Part shown: positions 6,848 to 14,471 of the stretch, piece by piece
Numbering within the stretch: position 1 is the first letter of the stretch
How the letters are laid out: every line of letters starts with the position of its first letter
Origin: Geodermatophilus tzadiensis
GTDB lineage: Bacteria > Actinomycetota > Actinomycetes > Mycobacteriales > Geodermatophilaceae
Reading direction: 5' to 3'
DNA: 64,000 nt
NCBI RefSeq assembly: GCF_003002915.1
Contig: NZ_PVTG01000006.1
Coordinates: 62,001 to 126,000, forward strand
Program-made: the position numbers and the translations under genes
The notes under the pieces: generated by a model
What the model was told of the DNA's origin: nothing
Database searches by the model: none
The model's input: only the letters and a program-made list of their open reading frames with translations

Positions 6848-7339
6848 ACACCGCCCTGGCTGGACGAGACGCAGCAGCGCGCCTGGCGGGCGTGGCTGAC
6901 CGCCGCGGAGCTGCTGCCGCGCGAGCTCGACGCCCAGCTGCAGCGCGACGCCGGGCTCACCCATGCCGCCTACGTCGTGCTCGCGATGCTGTCGGAGGCG
7001 CCGGGGCGCAGCCGCCGGATGAGCGACCTCGCGCGCCGGGCCAACCAGTCGCAGAGCCGGTTGTCGCACACGGTCGCCCGGCTGGAGGACCGCGGCTGGG
7101 TCCGCCGCGAGCGGTCCGCCGAGGACGGCCGCGGCAACCTCGCCGTCCTCACCGACGCCGGCTGGGACGTCGTCCGCTCGGTCGCCCCCGGGCACGTCGC
7201 CGCGGTGCGCGCCGCGCTGTTCGACCCGCTGACCGAGCAGCAGACGCAGGCGCTGTGCGAGGCGCTGGAGACCGTCGTCCAGGGCCTCGACCCCGACGCC
7301 AGCCGCCGGGTGGCGCACGGCAGCGACGTCGCCGGCTGA
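6845..7339 (+). CDS. MarR-family transcriptional regulator
   Basis: A 164-residue winged-helix regulator: an N-terminal dimerisation helix (DETQQRAWRAWLTAAELLPR), recognition helix region (MSDLARRANQSQSRLSHTVA, RLEDRGWVRRERS), the wing (EDGRGNLAVLTDAG) and C-terminal dimerisation helices. MarR proteins usually repress an adjacent or divergent gene until a phenolic or lipophilic ligand binds. Adjacent candidates are the VOC gene at 7379 on the same strand and divergent fmdB. The GTG at 6845 is preceded by TAACCT 7 nt upstream, suggesting leaderless translation. Confidence 0.9.
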   Translation: MTPPWLDETQQRAWRAWLTAAELLPRELDAQLQRDAGLTHAAYVVLAMLSEAPGRSRRMSDLARRANQSQSRLSHTVARLEDRGWVRRERSAEDGRGNLAVLTDAGWDVVRSVAPGHVAAVRAALFDPLTEQQTQALCEALETVVQGLDPDASRRVAHGSDVAG

Positions 7340-7365
7340 CCCTTCCCCGGGCGGTGGAGCGCGAC

Positions 7366-7381
7366 TAGGTTGCGCCCCGTG
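7366..7381 (+). promoter_or_regulatory. Leaderless -10 box (TAGGTT) before the VOC gene
   Basis: TAGGTT at 7366-7371 lies 7 nt before GTG 7379. It falls in the short gap after the MarR gene, so the VOC gene may have its own promoter. Confidence 0.45.
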
Positions 7382-7780
7382 GGAGCGCGACTGGCCGCCT
7401 ACCTGAGCTACCGCGACGCCCCGGCCGCCCTGCGCTGGCTGGAGGCCGTGGGCTTCACCGTCGTCCGGCGGGCCGACGCCGAGGACGGCACGGTCGCCCA
7501 CTCCGAGGTCCGCTGCGACGACGTCGTCCTCATGGTGGCGAGCTACGACGCCGACTACACCCGGCCGCCGCTGGTCGGGCACTCCACGGGCTCGGGCCTC
7601 TACCTGGTGCTCGACGACGCGGCCGACGTCGACGACCGCTTCGCGCGCGGGGTGGACGCCGGCGGCACCGCCGTCCTCGCCCCGCAGGACACCGAGTGGG
7701 GCACCCGCCGCGCCCGCCTGCTCGACCCCGAGGGTCAGGAGTGGAGCTTCGGGACCTACGCCCCCGGCGGCACCTGGTAG
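7379..7780 (+). CDS. VOC family / bleomycin-resistance-like protein
   Basis: A 133-residue glyoxalase-fold protein (LAAYLSYRDAPAALRWLEAV, VGFTVVRRADAEDG, VAHSEVRCDDVVLMVAS, SGLYLVLDDAADVDDRF, WGTRRARLLDPEGQEWSFGT). It resembles PhnB/YdeN-type VOC proteins that bind small ligands or antibiotics. Substrate and metal use are not evident. GTG 7379 was preferred over the in-frame TTG 7370 because the TAGGTT -10-like box ends 7 nt upstream of it. It directly follows the MarR gene and may be its target or partner. Confidence 0.82.
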   Translation: MGARLAAYLSYRDAPAALRWLEAVGFTVVRRADAEDGTVAHSEVRCDDVVLMVASYDADYTRPPLVGHSTGSGLYLVLDDAADVDDRFARGVDAGGTAVLAPQDTEWGTRRARLLDPEGQEWSFGTYAPGGTW

Positions 7781-7786
7781 TCGGGC

Positions 7787-7888
7787 GTGCCCGACGCCGC
7801 GCAGGTGTCCTGCCCCGACCGGGCGGCCTGGCGGCGGTGGCCGGAGCAGCACGCAGCCGCCTCGGGCGGGGTGTGGCCGGTGTTCGAC
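7787..7888 (+). pseudogene. N-terminal remnant of a YdeI/OmdA-family gene
   Basis: From GTG 7787 the first ~34 codons read PDAAQVSCPDRAAWRRWPEQ then HAAASGGVWPVF. This matches the start of YdeI/OmpD-associated proteins, where a conserved KK motif and catalytic-like region should follow. After residue 34 the similarity stops (DTGPSARRGILVRP) and the usual EALCFGWVDS segment is absent. The gene seems truncated by a deletion between here and the CoA-transferase end at 8009. The frame remains open because of high GC, not because it is coding. Confidence 0.55.
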
Positions 7889-7977
7889 ACGGGCCCCTCG
7901 GCCCGCCGCGGGATCCTCGTCCGACCTCACCGCAGCGTGTCCCACCGGACCGCCCACCGTCGGGGAGGACGCGCGAC

Positions 7978-7994
7978 GATCAGGTCACCTGATC
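7978..7994. promoter_or_regulatory. 17-bp perfect palindrome, operator-like
   Basis: GATCAGGT-C-ACCTGATC is a perfect inverted repeat with 8-bp arms. It is unusually AT-rich for this sequence and lies between the truncated YdeI remnant and the 3' end of the CoA-transferase gene. It looks like a dimeric repressor site left without its gene, but no regulator is adjacent. Confidence 0.4.
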
Positions 7995-8008
7995 ATCGCC
8001 GCGACCGC

Positions 8009-9187
8009 TCAGGAGGCCAGCCAGGCGCGGATGGCCTCGTCGGACCCGCCCAGCACCGGCGGTGCTCCGTGGTCGCGGCGCGTCGTCTCGGTCTCGCCGT
8101 CGGGACCCGGGGCGAAGAAGCGCAGCGGGGGACCGGGCAGCTGCACCCGGCCCAGCGTCGCGTGCTCGACGTCGACGAGCAGGCCCTGCGACAGCGTCTG
8201 CTCCCAGCCGTAGACCTCGTCGATCGTGCGCACCCTGCCCGCGGGGACGCCGGCCGCGGCCAGCCGGGCGAGCAGGGTCTCGGCGTCGGTGTCGGCGAAG
8301 ACGCCCTCGAGCAGCTCGATCACCCGCTGCCGGTTGCCCACCCGCTCGCCGTTGGTCGCCAGGCCCTCGGCCTCGGGGTCCAGGCCGAACTCGGCGCACA
8401 GCCGCCGCCACAGCCCCTCCGACCCGCAGGAGAGCTGCACGCTGCCGCCCCGGCAGTGGAACAGGCCGTAGGGCGCGATCGAGGGGTGGTGGTTGCCCTG
8501 CGCGCGGCCGACCTGCCCGCCGACGGTCCACGCCGTCCCCTGGAAGGCGTGCACGCCGACGATCGCGGCCAGCAGCGAGGTGCGCACCACCTGGCCGCGG
8601 CCGGTGCGCTCCCGCTCGTGCAGCGCGGCGAGCACGCCGTAGGCGCCGTACATGCCGGCCAGCAGGTCGCCGATCGGCACGCCGACCCGCTGCGGGTCTT
8701 CCGGGCCGGGGCCGGTGAGCGACATCAGCCCGGCCTCGCCCTGCGCGATCTGGTCGTAGCCGGCCCGGCTGCCCTCGGGCCCGTCGTGGCCGAAGCCGCT
8801 GATCGAGAGGGTGACCAGGCGCGGGTTGAGCTCGGCGAGCACGTCGGTGCCGAAGCCGAGGCGGGCCAGCGTGCCGGGGCGGAAGTTCTCCAGGAGGACG
8901 TCGGCCCGCCGCACCAGCTCGCGCAGCAGTTCCTTGTCGCCCTCGTCCTTGAGGTCGAGGGTCACCGACTCCTTGTTGCGGTTGGCCGACAGGAAGTAGG
9001 TCGACTCCCGCGCACCCTGGTCGGGCTGCACGAACGGCGGGCCCCACCCGCGGGTGTCGTCCCCGCTGCCGGGGTTCTCCACCTTGATCACCCGGGCGCC
9101 GAGGTCACCGAGCATCATCGCCGCGTGCGGGCCGGCCAGCGCGCGGGTCAGGTCGACGACGAGCACGCCGTCCAGCGGTCCGGTCAC
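8009..9187 (-). CDS. CaiB/BaiF family (class III) CoA-transferase
   Basis: A 392-residue family III CoA-transferase. It starts PLDGVLVVDLTRALAGPHAA with GDLGARVIKVENPGSGDDTR, and contains RADVLLENFRPGTLARLG, SISGFGHDG, the catalytic-Asp segment GYDQIAQGEAGLMSLTG, and a C-terminal VPAGRVRTIDEV. These enzymes move CoA between carboxylic acids, such as formyl/oxalyl, succinyl/malate or carnitine pairs. The gene follows the MatC-like transporter by 18 nt on the same strand, so import and CoA activation of the same dicarboxylate is a reasonable inference. Start GTG 9187. The substrate is unresolved. Confidence 0.9.
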   Translation of the reverse strand: MTGPLDGVLVVDLTRALAGPHAAMMLGDLGARVIKVENPGSGDDTRGWGPPFVQPDQGARESTYFLSANRNKESVTLDLKDEGDKELLRELVRRADVLLENFRPGTLARLGFGTDVLAELNPRLVTLSISGFGHDGPEGSRAGYDQIAQGEAGLMSLTGPGPEDPQRVGVPIGDLLAGMYGAYGVLAALHERERTGRGQVVRTSLLAAIVGVHAFQGTAWTVGGQVGRAQGNHHPSIAPYGLFHCRGGSVQLSCGSEGLWRRLCAEFGLDPEAEGLATNGERVGNRQRVIELLEGVFADTDAETLLARLAAAGVPAGRVRTIDEVYGWEQTLSQGLLVDVEHATLGRVQLPGPPLRFFAPGPDGETETTRRDHGAPPVLGGSDEAIRAWLAS

Positions 9188-9205
9188 GACAGCCCTCCCG
9201 GGGTC

Positions 9206-10585
9206 TCAGAGCCAGCCGGGGACGACGAAGACCAGCCAGGCCAGGAACGGCCCGACGACCACGACGATCCCGGAGTAGGCGAGGATCTGCTTGTAGAAGC
9301 GGTCCCGGTCGACGTCCTGCGCGTTGGCCAGCACCAGCGCGCCGTTGGTCGAGAACGGGCTCACGTCGACGATCGTCGAGGCGACCGACAGGGCCACCAC
9401 CACGCCCACCGCGCCGATCGAGCCCTCCTGCAGGAAGGGCACCGCCAGCGCGATGGCGACGCCGATGATCGCCGTCGACGACGCGAAGGCCGACACCACC
9501 CCGCCGATGTAGGCCAGCAGCAGCGCGATGAGCAGCGGCGCGCCCAGCCCGATGACCGCCTCGCCCACGTAGTCGATCGTCCCGGCCTCCTGCAGCACGA
9601 ACACGAAGGTCAGCACGCCGGCGATGAGCAGCACCGTGGACCAGCTGATCTGGCTGACCGCGCCCTTGTGCCGGGCGGCGGCGAACAGCGCCAGCACCGT
9701 GGCCACGGTGATCGAGACGAAGCCGATGTCGAGGTCGAACACCAGCGCCAGGACGGCGACCACCGCCAGCCCGACGAGGGTGAGGACCTGGTCGAGGGTG
9801 ACCCGCTGGGGGCGCTCCGGCCCGCCGTCCCGGTCGCCGCCGCCGTCGCTGCCCCGGTCGCCGTCCCCGCCGCCGACGGCCGGCCCGGGCGGGGCGCCGT
9901 GTCCGCGCACGGGTGCGGTCACCGCGTGCTCGGCGTCGGCGTGCGCGGCCTCGGCCGGCACGGTCGCGCTCACCCGGCGGCCGATCAGCTGCCGGCCGCC
10001 GAGGACGAGGAAGAGGGCCAGCGCGATGGCCAGGTTGAAGACCAGGCTGCCCAGGAACACCGTGACCGGGCTGCTGGGCAGCCCCTCGTCCTCGACGATC
10101 GTGTTCACCGTGACGCCGTAGACGCTGATCGGGGAGAACCCGCCGCCCTGCGCGCCGTGGATGACCATCATGCCCATGAGCAGGGGGTTGATCCCGTAGC
10201 GGGCGGCGAAGCCCAGCGCGATCGGGGCGATGATCGCCACCGCGGCGGGGGAGAGCGCGCCAATCGCGGTCAGCAGGGCGGTGACGGCGAACATCACCCA
10301 CGGGATGGCGGCCACGTATCCGCCGACCAGGCGCAGCGCGCCGCGCACCAGCAGGTCGACGGTGCCGTTGTTCTGCGCGATCGCGAACAGGTAGGTGACG
10401 CCGATCAGCGTCACCACCAGCTCGGCGGGGAAGCCGGCCAGGATGTCGTCGGTGGACAGCCCCACGGAGAGCGTGCCCACGAGGAACGCGGCGACGAACG
10501 CCAGGGCGCCCATGTTGATCGGCAGGAACGTCGCGATCGCGAAGATCACGACGAGCGCCAGGATGGTGACGATCTCCGGTGACAC
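9206..10585 (-). CDS. SLC13/MatC-type dicarboxylate permease
   Basis: A 459-residue membrane protein with about 11-12 helices. The N-terminal half (VSPEIVTILALVVIFAIATF, INMGALAFVAAFLVGTLSVG, ALSPAAVAIIAPIALGFAA) matches the MatC-N dicarboxylate carrier region. A central cytoplasmic loop of ~60 residues rich in Gly/Asp/Arg separates the halves. The C-terminal half includes GGVVSAFASSTAIIGVAIAL and VDVSPFSTNGALVLANA. It probably imports malonate or another dicarboxylate. GTG 10585 has a GGGAGG Shine-Dalgarno 5 nt upstream. It is the first gene of an operon with the CoA-transferase. Confidence 0.85.
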   Translation of the reverse strand: MSPEIVTILALVVIFAIATFLPINMGALAFVAAFLVGTLSVGLSTDDILAGFPAELVVTLIGVTYLFAIAQNNGTVDLLVRGALRLVGGYVAAIPWVMFAVTALLTAIGALSPAAVAIIAPIALGFAARYGINPLLMGMMVIHGAQGGGFSPISVYGVTVNTIVEDEGLPSSPVTVFLGSLVFNLAIALALFLVLGGRQLIGRRVSATVPAEAAHADAEHAVTAPVRGHGAPPGPAVGGGDGDRGSDGGGDRDGGPERPQRVTLDQVLTLVGLAVVAVLALVFDLDIGFVSITVATVLALFAAARHKGAVSQISWSTVLLIAGVLTFVFVLQEAGTIDYVGEAVIGLGAPLLIALLLAYIGGVVSAFASSTAIIGVAIALAVPFLQEGSIGAVGVVVALSVASTIVDVSPFSTNGALVLANAQDVDRDRFYKQILAYSGIVVVVGPFLAWLVFVVPGWL

Positions 10586-10623
10586 GCGGCCTCCCTGTCT
10601 CTCCGGCGGGTCGGCCCACCGTG

Positions 10624-11217
10624 TCACCTACCGGCGGGTAGGGCCTCCCAGCCGCCGGCCGGGGTGACGACGGCGCTGACCGGGCGGTCGTGGTCGAGCG
10701 CGGGCAGCCGGTCGACGAGTTCGTCGTCGAAGACCAGCGCCACCACGACGGCGTCGCGCCGCACGTGCTGCAGCGCCCGGTCGTAGTAGCCGCCGCCCCG
10801 GCCCAGCCGCGTGCCCGCCCGGTCGACGGCGAGCGCGGGGACGACGACGACCTCCGCGGCGCCGATCGCCGTCGGCCCCAGGCGCGGCCCGACCGGCTCG
10901 AGCAGCCCGAAGCGGCCCGGCGCGAGCCGGCCGGTGTCGACCGCCCAGTGCAGCTGCGGGTCGCCGCCGGGGACCACCGGCAGCAGCACCCGCGCGCCGA
11001 GCTGGGTGAACGCGGCCGGCAGCCGGCCGTGGCCCGGCTCGGTCTCGTCGGGGACGAAGGCCGCGAGCGTGCGCACCCGCGCCAGCTGCCGCAGCAGGGC
11101 GGTGGCGACCGCGGCCGACGCCGTCGCGCGTTCGGTGGGGGAGCGGTCCCGGCGGCGGGCCCAGACCCGCTCGCGCAGCGCCGCCTTCACCGGGTCGACG
11201 TCCTGCGGGGCGGTCAC
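10624..11217 (-). CDS. 5-formyltetrahydrofolate cyclo-ligase
   Basis: A 197-residue enzyme that converts 5-formyl-THF to methenyl-THF using ATP. It has KAALRERVWARRRDRSP, FVPDETEPG, the C-terminal phosphate/folate motif LGRGGGYYDRAL, VALVFDDELVDRLP, and ends in an HDRPVSAVVTP-like tail. In many actinobacteria this gene is followed by fmdB, SAF and mscL, facing galU. Here that order is interrupted by the CoA-transferase/MatC and MarR/VOC genes, suggesting an insertion of about 4 kb. GTG start at 11217. Confidence 0.92.
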   Translation of the reverse strand: MTAPQDVDPVKAALRERVWARRRDRSPTERATASAAVATALLRQLARVRTLAAFVPDETEPGHGRLPAAFTQLGARVLLPVVPGGDPQLHWAVDTGRLAPGRFGLLEPVGPRLGPTAIGAAEVVVVPALAVDRAGTRLGRGGGYYDRALQHVRRDAVVVALVFDDELVDRLPALDHDRPVSAVVTPAGGWEALPAGR

Positions 11218-11325
11218 CGCAGCAGGCTAGAGCCCGCCCCTGGCAGCCCGGCGGAACGGCTGCGCCTCCCCAGGCCGCCGCGCGCGCCGTCCCCGGCCGC
11301 CCACGGGGAGCCTGCGGTGCGTGGC

Positions 11326-11340
11326 TAGGCTCCGGGTGTG
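11326..11340 (+). promoter_or_regulatory. Leaderless -10 box (TAGGCT) before galU
   Basis: TAGGCT at 11326-11331 lies 6 nt before GTG 11338 and no Shine-Dalgarno sequence is present. It is one of the clearest leaderless promoters in the window. Confidence 0.55.
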
Positions 11341-12255
11341 GAGACCTCGCGGACCCCCTCGGCGCGCAAGGCCGTCATCCCCGTCGCCGGGATGGGCACC
11401 CGGTTCCTCCCCGCCACCAAGGCGGTGCCCAAGGAGCTGCTGCCGGTCGTCGACCGCCCGGCCCTGCAGTACATCGTCGAGGAGGCCGCACGGGCCGGCC
11501 TGGCCGAGGTGCTCATGGTCACCGGGCGCAACAAGGCCGCCATCGAGGACTACTTCGACCGCGCTCCCGAGCTCGAGGCGGTGCTGGAGAAGAAGGGCGA
11601 CGCCGCCCGGCTGGCCGCCGTCGCGGAGTCCACCGACGTGGCCCAGGTGCACTTCGTCCGGCAGGGCGAGGCCCGCGGCCTCGGGCACGCCGTGCTGCAG
11701 GCGGCCGCCTTCGTCGGCGACGAGCCCTTCGCGGTGCTGCTCGGCGACGACCTGATCGACGCGCGCGACCACCTGCTCGAGGAGATGCTCGCCGTGCAGA
11801 CCGAGCACGGCGGCTCGGTGATCGCACTGCTCGACGTCGGCCGGGAGAACATCGACAAGTACGGCGCGGTCGCCATCCAGGAGGACACCCAGCAGGGCGT
11901 CGTCACGGTCACCGGCCTGGTGGAGAAGCCGCCGGTCGACGAGGCCCCCAGCAGCCTGGCCATCATCGGCCGCTACGTGCTGTCCCCCTCGGTGTTCGAG
12001 GTGCTGCGGCAGACGCCGCCCGGCCGGGGCGGGGAGATCCAGCTGACCGACGCGCTGGCCACCCTGGTCGAGCGCGGCGAGCCGCTGCACGGCGTGGTCT
12101 TCGACGGCCGCCGGTACGACACAGGGGACAAGCTCGACTACCTCAAGGCGGTCGTCCGGCTGGCCGTCGAGCGCGAGGACCTCGGCCCGGCGCTGCGCTC
12201 GTGGCTGACCGAGTTCGTGGCCGACCTGCCCGCCGAGGGCGCGTCGCAGGCCTGA
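11338..12255 (+). CDS. galU: UTP-glucose-1-phosphate uridylyltransferase
   Basis: A 305-residue nucleotidyltransferase that makes UDP-glucose from UTP and glucose-1-phosphate. It has the glycine-rich loop VIPVAGMGTRFLPATKAV with PKELLPVVDRPALQYIVEEA, QGEARGLGHAV, the metal-binding LLGDDLID, GLVEKP and the C-terminal YDTGDKLDYLKA. UDP-glucose feeds wall glycans and the exopolysaccharide locus 30 kb downstream. The GTG at 11338 starts 6 nt after TAGGCT. It is followed by glp, rimJ-like and sepX on the same strand, separated from glp by a small GNRA hairpin. Confidence 0.96.
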   Translation: METSRTPSARKAVIPVAGMGTRFLPATKAVPKELLPVVDRPALQYIVEEAARAGLAEVLMVTGRNKAAIEDYFDRAPELEAVLEKKGDAARLAAVAESTDVAQVHFVRQGEARGLGHAVLQAAAFVGDEPFAVLLGDDLIDARDHLLEEMLAVQTEHGGSVIALLDVGRENIDKYGAVAIQEDTQQGVVTVTGLVEKPPVDEAPSSLAIIGRYVLSPSVFEVLRQTPPGRGGEIQLTDALATLVERGEPLHGVVFDGRRYDTGDKLDYLKAVVRLAVEREDLGPALRSWLTEFVADLPAEGASQA

Positions 12256-12260
12256 CCCGG

Positions 12261-12274
12261 CCCCCGCAAGGGGG
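12261..12274 (+). terminator. CCCCC-GCAA-GGGGG hairpin between galU and glp
   Basis: A perfect 5-bp stem with a GCAA tetraloop starts 6 nt after the galU stop and lies just upstream of glp. There is no U-tract, so it may be an attenuator, stabiliser or weak terminator. Confidence 0.4.
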
Positions 12275-12286
12275 ACCATCGAGGCG

Positions 12287-13678
12287 ATGAGCGAGCACAG
12301 CCCGGGCGGGGCCCCGGCGGCACCCCGGGACACGACGGCGCTGGACCTGCGCAGCGGCGCCACGGTCGACGCGCCGGCGCCGGCCGTGCACGCGACGGCG
12401 GCGATCGACCCCGGCCGGGTGCCCCCGCCGCGCCCGGCGCCCGAGCCGGAGCCGGTGCTGCGGTCGGTGGAGGCCCACCTCGACGAGATCCTCGCCGCGG
12501 TCCCGCAGCCCGAGCCGATCGAGCTCGCCGTCCTCGACGCGCAGGGGCTGCTCTGCGCCGAGGAGGTGGTCAGCGCCCGCGCGCTGCCGGCCTTCGACCA
12601 GGCCGCCCTCGACGGCTACGCCGTCCGTGCCGAGGACGTCGTCGACGCCGCGCCGGACGCGCCGGTCGAGCTCGCGGTGGTGGGGGAGACCGTCGCCGGG
12701 GCGGCCGGCCTGACGTCGCTGGCGCCGGGCCTGGCGCAGAAGGTGGCCGCCGGGGCGATGCTGCCGGCCGGGGCCGACGTCGTCGTCCCGGCCGTGTGGA
12801 CCGACGGCGGCGTCGTGCGGGTGCAGGTGCACGCCGGCCCGGCCGCCGGCAGCTACGTGCGCCGGGCCGGTGACGACGTCTCGCCCGGCACCGCCGCCGT
12901 GCACGTCGGCATGCCGATCGGTCCCGCGCAGATCAGCCTGCTGGCCGCCGTCGGCCGCGACCGGGTGCTGGTGCGCCCGCGCCCGCGGGTCGCCGTCCTG
13001 TCCGCGGGCAGCGAGCTCGTCGACATCACCACCCAGCCGGCGCCGGGCCAGGTGGTCGACGTCAACACCTACGCGCTGGCCGCCGCCGCCCGCGACGCCG
13101 GCGCCTCGGCCTACCGCTGGGGGATCCTGCCCACGGAGCGCCGCCGGCTGACCGAGGTGCTGGAGAGCCAGCTGCTGCGCAGCGACCTGGTGCTCATCGC
13201 CGGCACGCACGCCGCCGAGGGCGACCTGGTGCAGGAGGTGCTCGCCGAACTGGGCCCGATGCGCTTCCGTCAGGTGACGATGCACCCCGGCGCGGTGCAG
13301 GGCTTCGGCCGGCTGGGCCGCGACCAGGTGCCGGTGATCTGCGTGCCCGGCGAGCCGGTGGCGGCGCTGGTCTCCTTCGAGGTCTTCGTGCGCCCGGCCA
13401 TCCGCTCGATGCTGGGCAAGCGGCAGCTGTTCCGCCGCACGGTGCAGGCGATCTCCGCCGAGCGGCTGGTCTCGCCGCTGGGCTACCGGCAGTACCTGCA
13501 CGGCCAGGTCATGCGCCACCCCGACGGCGGCTACGTCGTCGAGCCGCTGGGGGACGGCGAGGAGGCGCTGCTGGCCCGCATGGCCCGCGCCAACTGCCTG
13601 ATCGTCCTGGACGAGGACGTCACCGAGGTCGCCGAGGGCGGGCTGGTGACGGTCATGCCGCTGCTGCTGGGCGGCTGA
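12287..13678 (+). CDS. glp: Molybdotransferase-like divisome protein Glp (gephyrin/MoeA homologue)
   Basis: A 463-residue MoeA/gephyrin-fold protein with a ~60-residue Pro/Ala-rich N-terminal extension. Active-site motifs are changed. The usual FDNSAMDGYA is FDQAALDGYAV (residues ~103-113). GGVSxGxYD is replaced by AGTHAAEGDLVQEVL (~305-319). PGNPVS reads PGEPVAALVSF (~355). Molybdenum insertion is therefore unlikely. The genomic partner is sepX/glpR downstream, matching the actinobacterial Glp-GlpR pair that links FtsZ and Wag31 in Corynebacterium (established for that family). The divisome role here is inferred from context. ATG 12287 follows a GAGGCG run. Confidence 0.88.
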   Translation: MSEHSPGGAPAAPRDTTALDLRSGATVDAPAPAVHATAAIDPGRVPPPRPAPEPEPVLRSVEAHLDEILAAVPQPEPIELAVLDAQGLLCAEEVVSARALPAFDQAALDGYAVRAEDVVDAAPDAPVELAVVGETVAGAAGLTSLAPGLAQKVAAGAMLPAGADVVVPAVWTDGGVVRVQVHAGPAAGSYVRRAGDDVSPGTAAVHVGMPIGPAQISLLAAVGRDRVLVRPRPRVAVLSAGSELVDITTQPAPGQVVDVNTYALAAAARDAGASAYRWGILPTERRRLTEVLESQLLRSDLVLIAGTHAAEGDLVQEVLAELGPMRFRQVTMHPGAVQGFGRLGRDQVPVICVPGEPVAALVSFEVFVRPAIRSMLGKRQLFRRTVQAISAERLVSPLGYRQYLHGQVMRHPDGGYVVEPLGDGEEALLARMARANCLIVLDEDVTEVAEGGLVTVMPLLLGG

Positions 13679-13679
13679 G

Positions 13680-14306
13680 CTGGACCTCGACCCCCTGCAG
13701 CACCCGGGCTGGCCCGCCCACCTGGCCTACGGCCCGGTCGAGCTGCACCCCCTGCGCCGGGGCGACGCCGCCGAGTGGAGCCGGCTGCGGCTGGCCAACG
13801 AGAGCTGGCTGCGCCCGTGGGAGCCCTCCGCCGGGGTGGCGTGGTCGGTGCGGCACACGCCGGCGGCCTACCGGGCGATGCGCCGCTCGGTGACCCGGCG
13901 CGCCCGGAGCGGGAGCTCGCTGCCCTTCGCCGTCCGGATGGAGGGCCGGCTGGCCGGGCAGGTGACGGTGGACAACGTGGTGCGCGGCGCGCTGCGGTCG
14001 GGGTCGCTGGGCTACTGGATCGACCGCGGCGCGGCCGGCCGGGGGATGGCCTCGCTGGCCGTGGCGCTGGTGTGCGACCACGCGTTCGGCGCGGCCGGGC
14101 TGCACCGGCTGCAGGCCGACATCCGGCCGGAGAACCTGCCCAGCCAGCGGCTGGTGGAGCGGCTCGGCTTCCGCCGCGAGGGCCTGCTGCGCCGCTACCT
14201 CGACATCGACGGGGACTGGCGCGACCACCTGTCCTACGCGCTGCTGGCCGAGGACCTCCCGGGCGGCGTCCTGGGCCGCTGGCTCTCCCTCGCGCCCCGC
14301 TCCTAG
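13680..14306 (+). CDS. RimJ/RimL-type GNAT N-acetyltransferase
   Basis: A 208-residue acetyltransferase, probably acting on ribosomal or protein N-termini. Conserved parts are WPAHLAYGPVELHPLRRGDA, ESWLRPWEPS, SLGYWIDRGAAGRGMASLAV (acetyl-CoA loop), HRLQADIRPENLPSQRLVER and LGFRREGLLRRYLDIDGDWR. The conserved N-terminus reaches back to the glp stop, but there is no ATG, GTG or TTG in frame between the upstream stop codon and residue ~52. The best start is CTG 13680, 1 nt after the glp stop and probably coupled. The next standard start, GTG 13836, would delete conserved residues. Confidence 0.8.
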   Translation: MDLDPLQHPGWPAHLAYGPVELHPLRRGDAAEWSRLRLANESWLRPWEPSAGVAWSVRHTPAAYRAMRRSVTRRARSGSSLPFAVRMEGRLAGQVTVDNVVRGALRSGSLGYWIDRGAAGRGMASLAVALVCDHAFGAAGLHRLQADIRPENLPSQRLVERLGFRREGLLRRYLDIDGDWRDHLSYALLAEDLPGGVLGRWLSLAPRS

Positions 14307-14323
14307 CACGCTGACTCAGCGTG
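14307..14323 (+). terminator. CACGCTGA-C-TCAGCGTG palindrome after the acetyltransferase gene
   Basis: A perfect 8-bp inverted repeat begins immediately after the TAG stop. It may terminate the galU operon before sepX or be a protein site; it has no U-tract. Confidence 0.4.
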
Positions 14324-14471
14324 TCCGGGTGACTCCGTGTCGACACGCCGCCACCGGCACCCCAGCCGTCCCACAACGCTCCGGCGACACGCCCGCGCGC
14401 CTCCCTCTCCCGGGTGAGCCGCGTGCATAACCTGCCGCAGCAAGTGACTCGTGTGACGGGTGGTGTTCTCG

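Noticed and set aside
7787-10582. Plus-strand open frame of ~930 codons
   Set aside because: Only its first ~34 codons resemble a real protein (YdeI remnant). The rest is antisense to the CoA-transferase and MatC-like genes.
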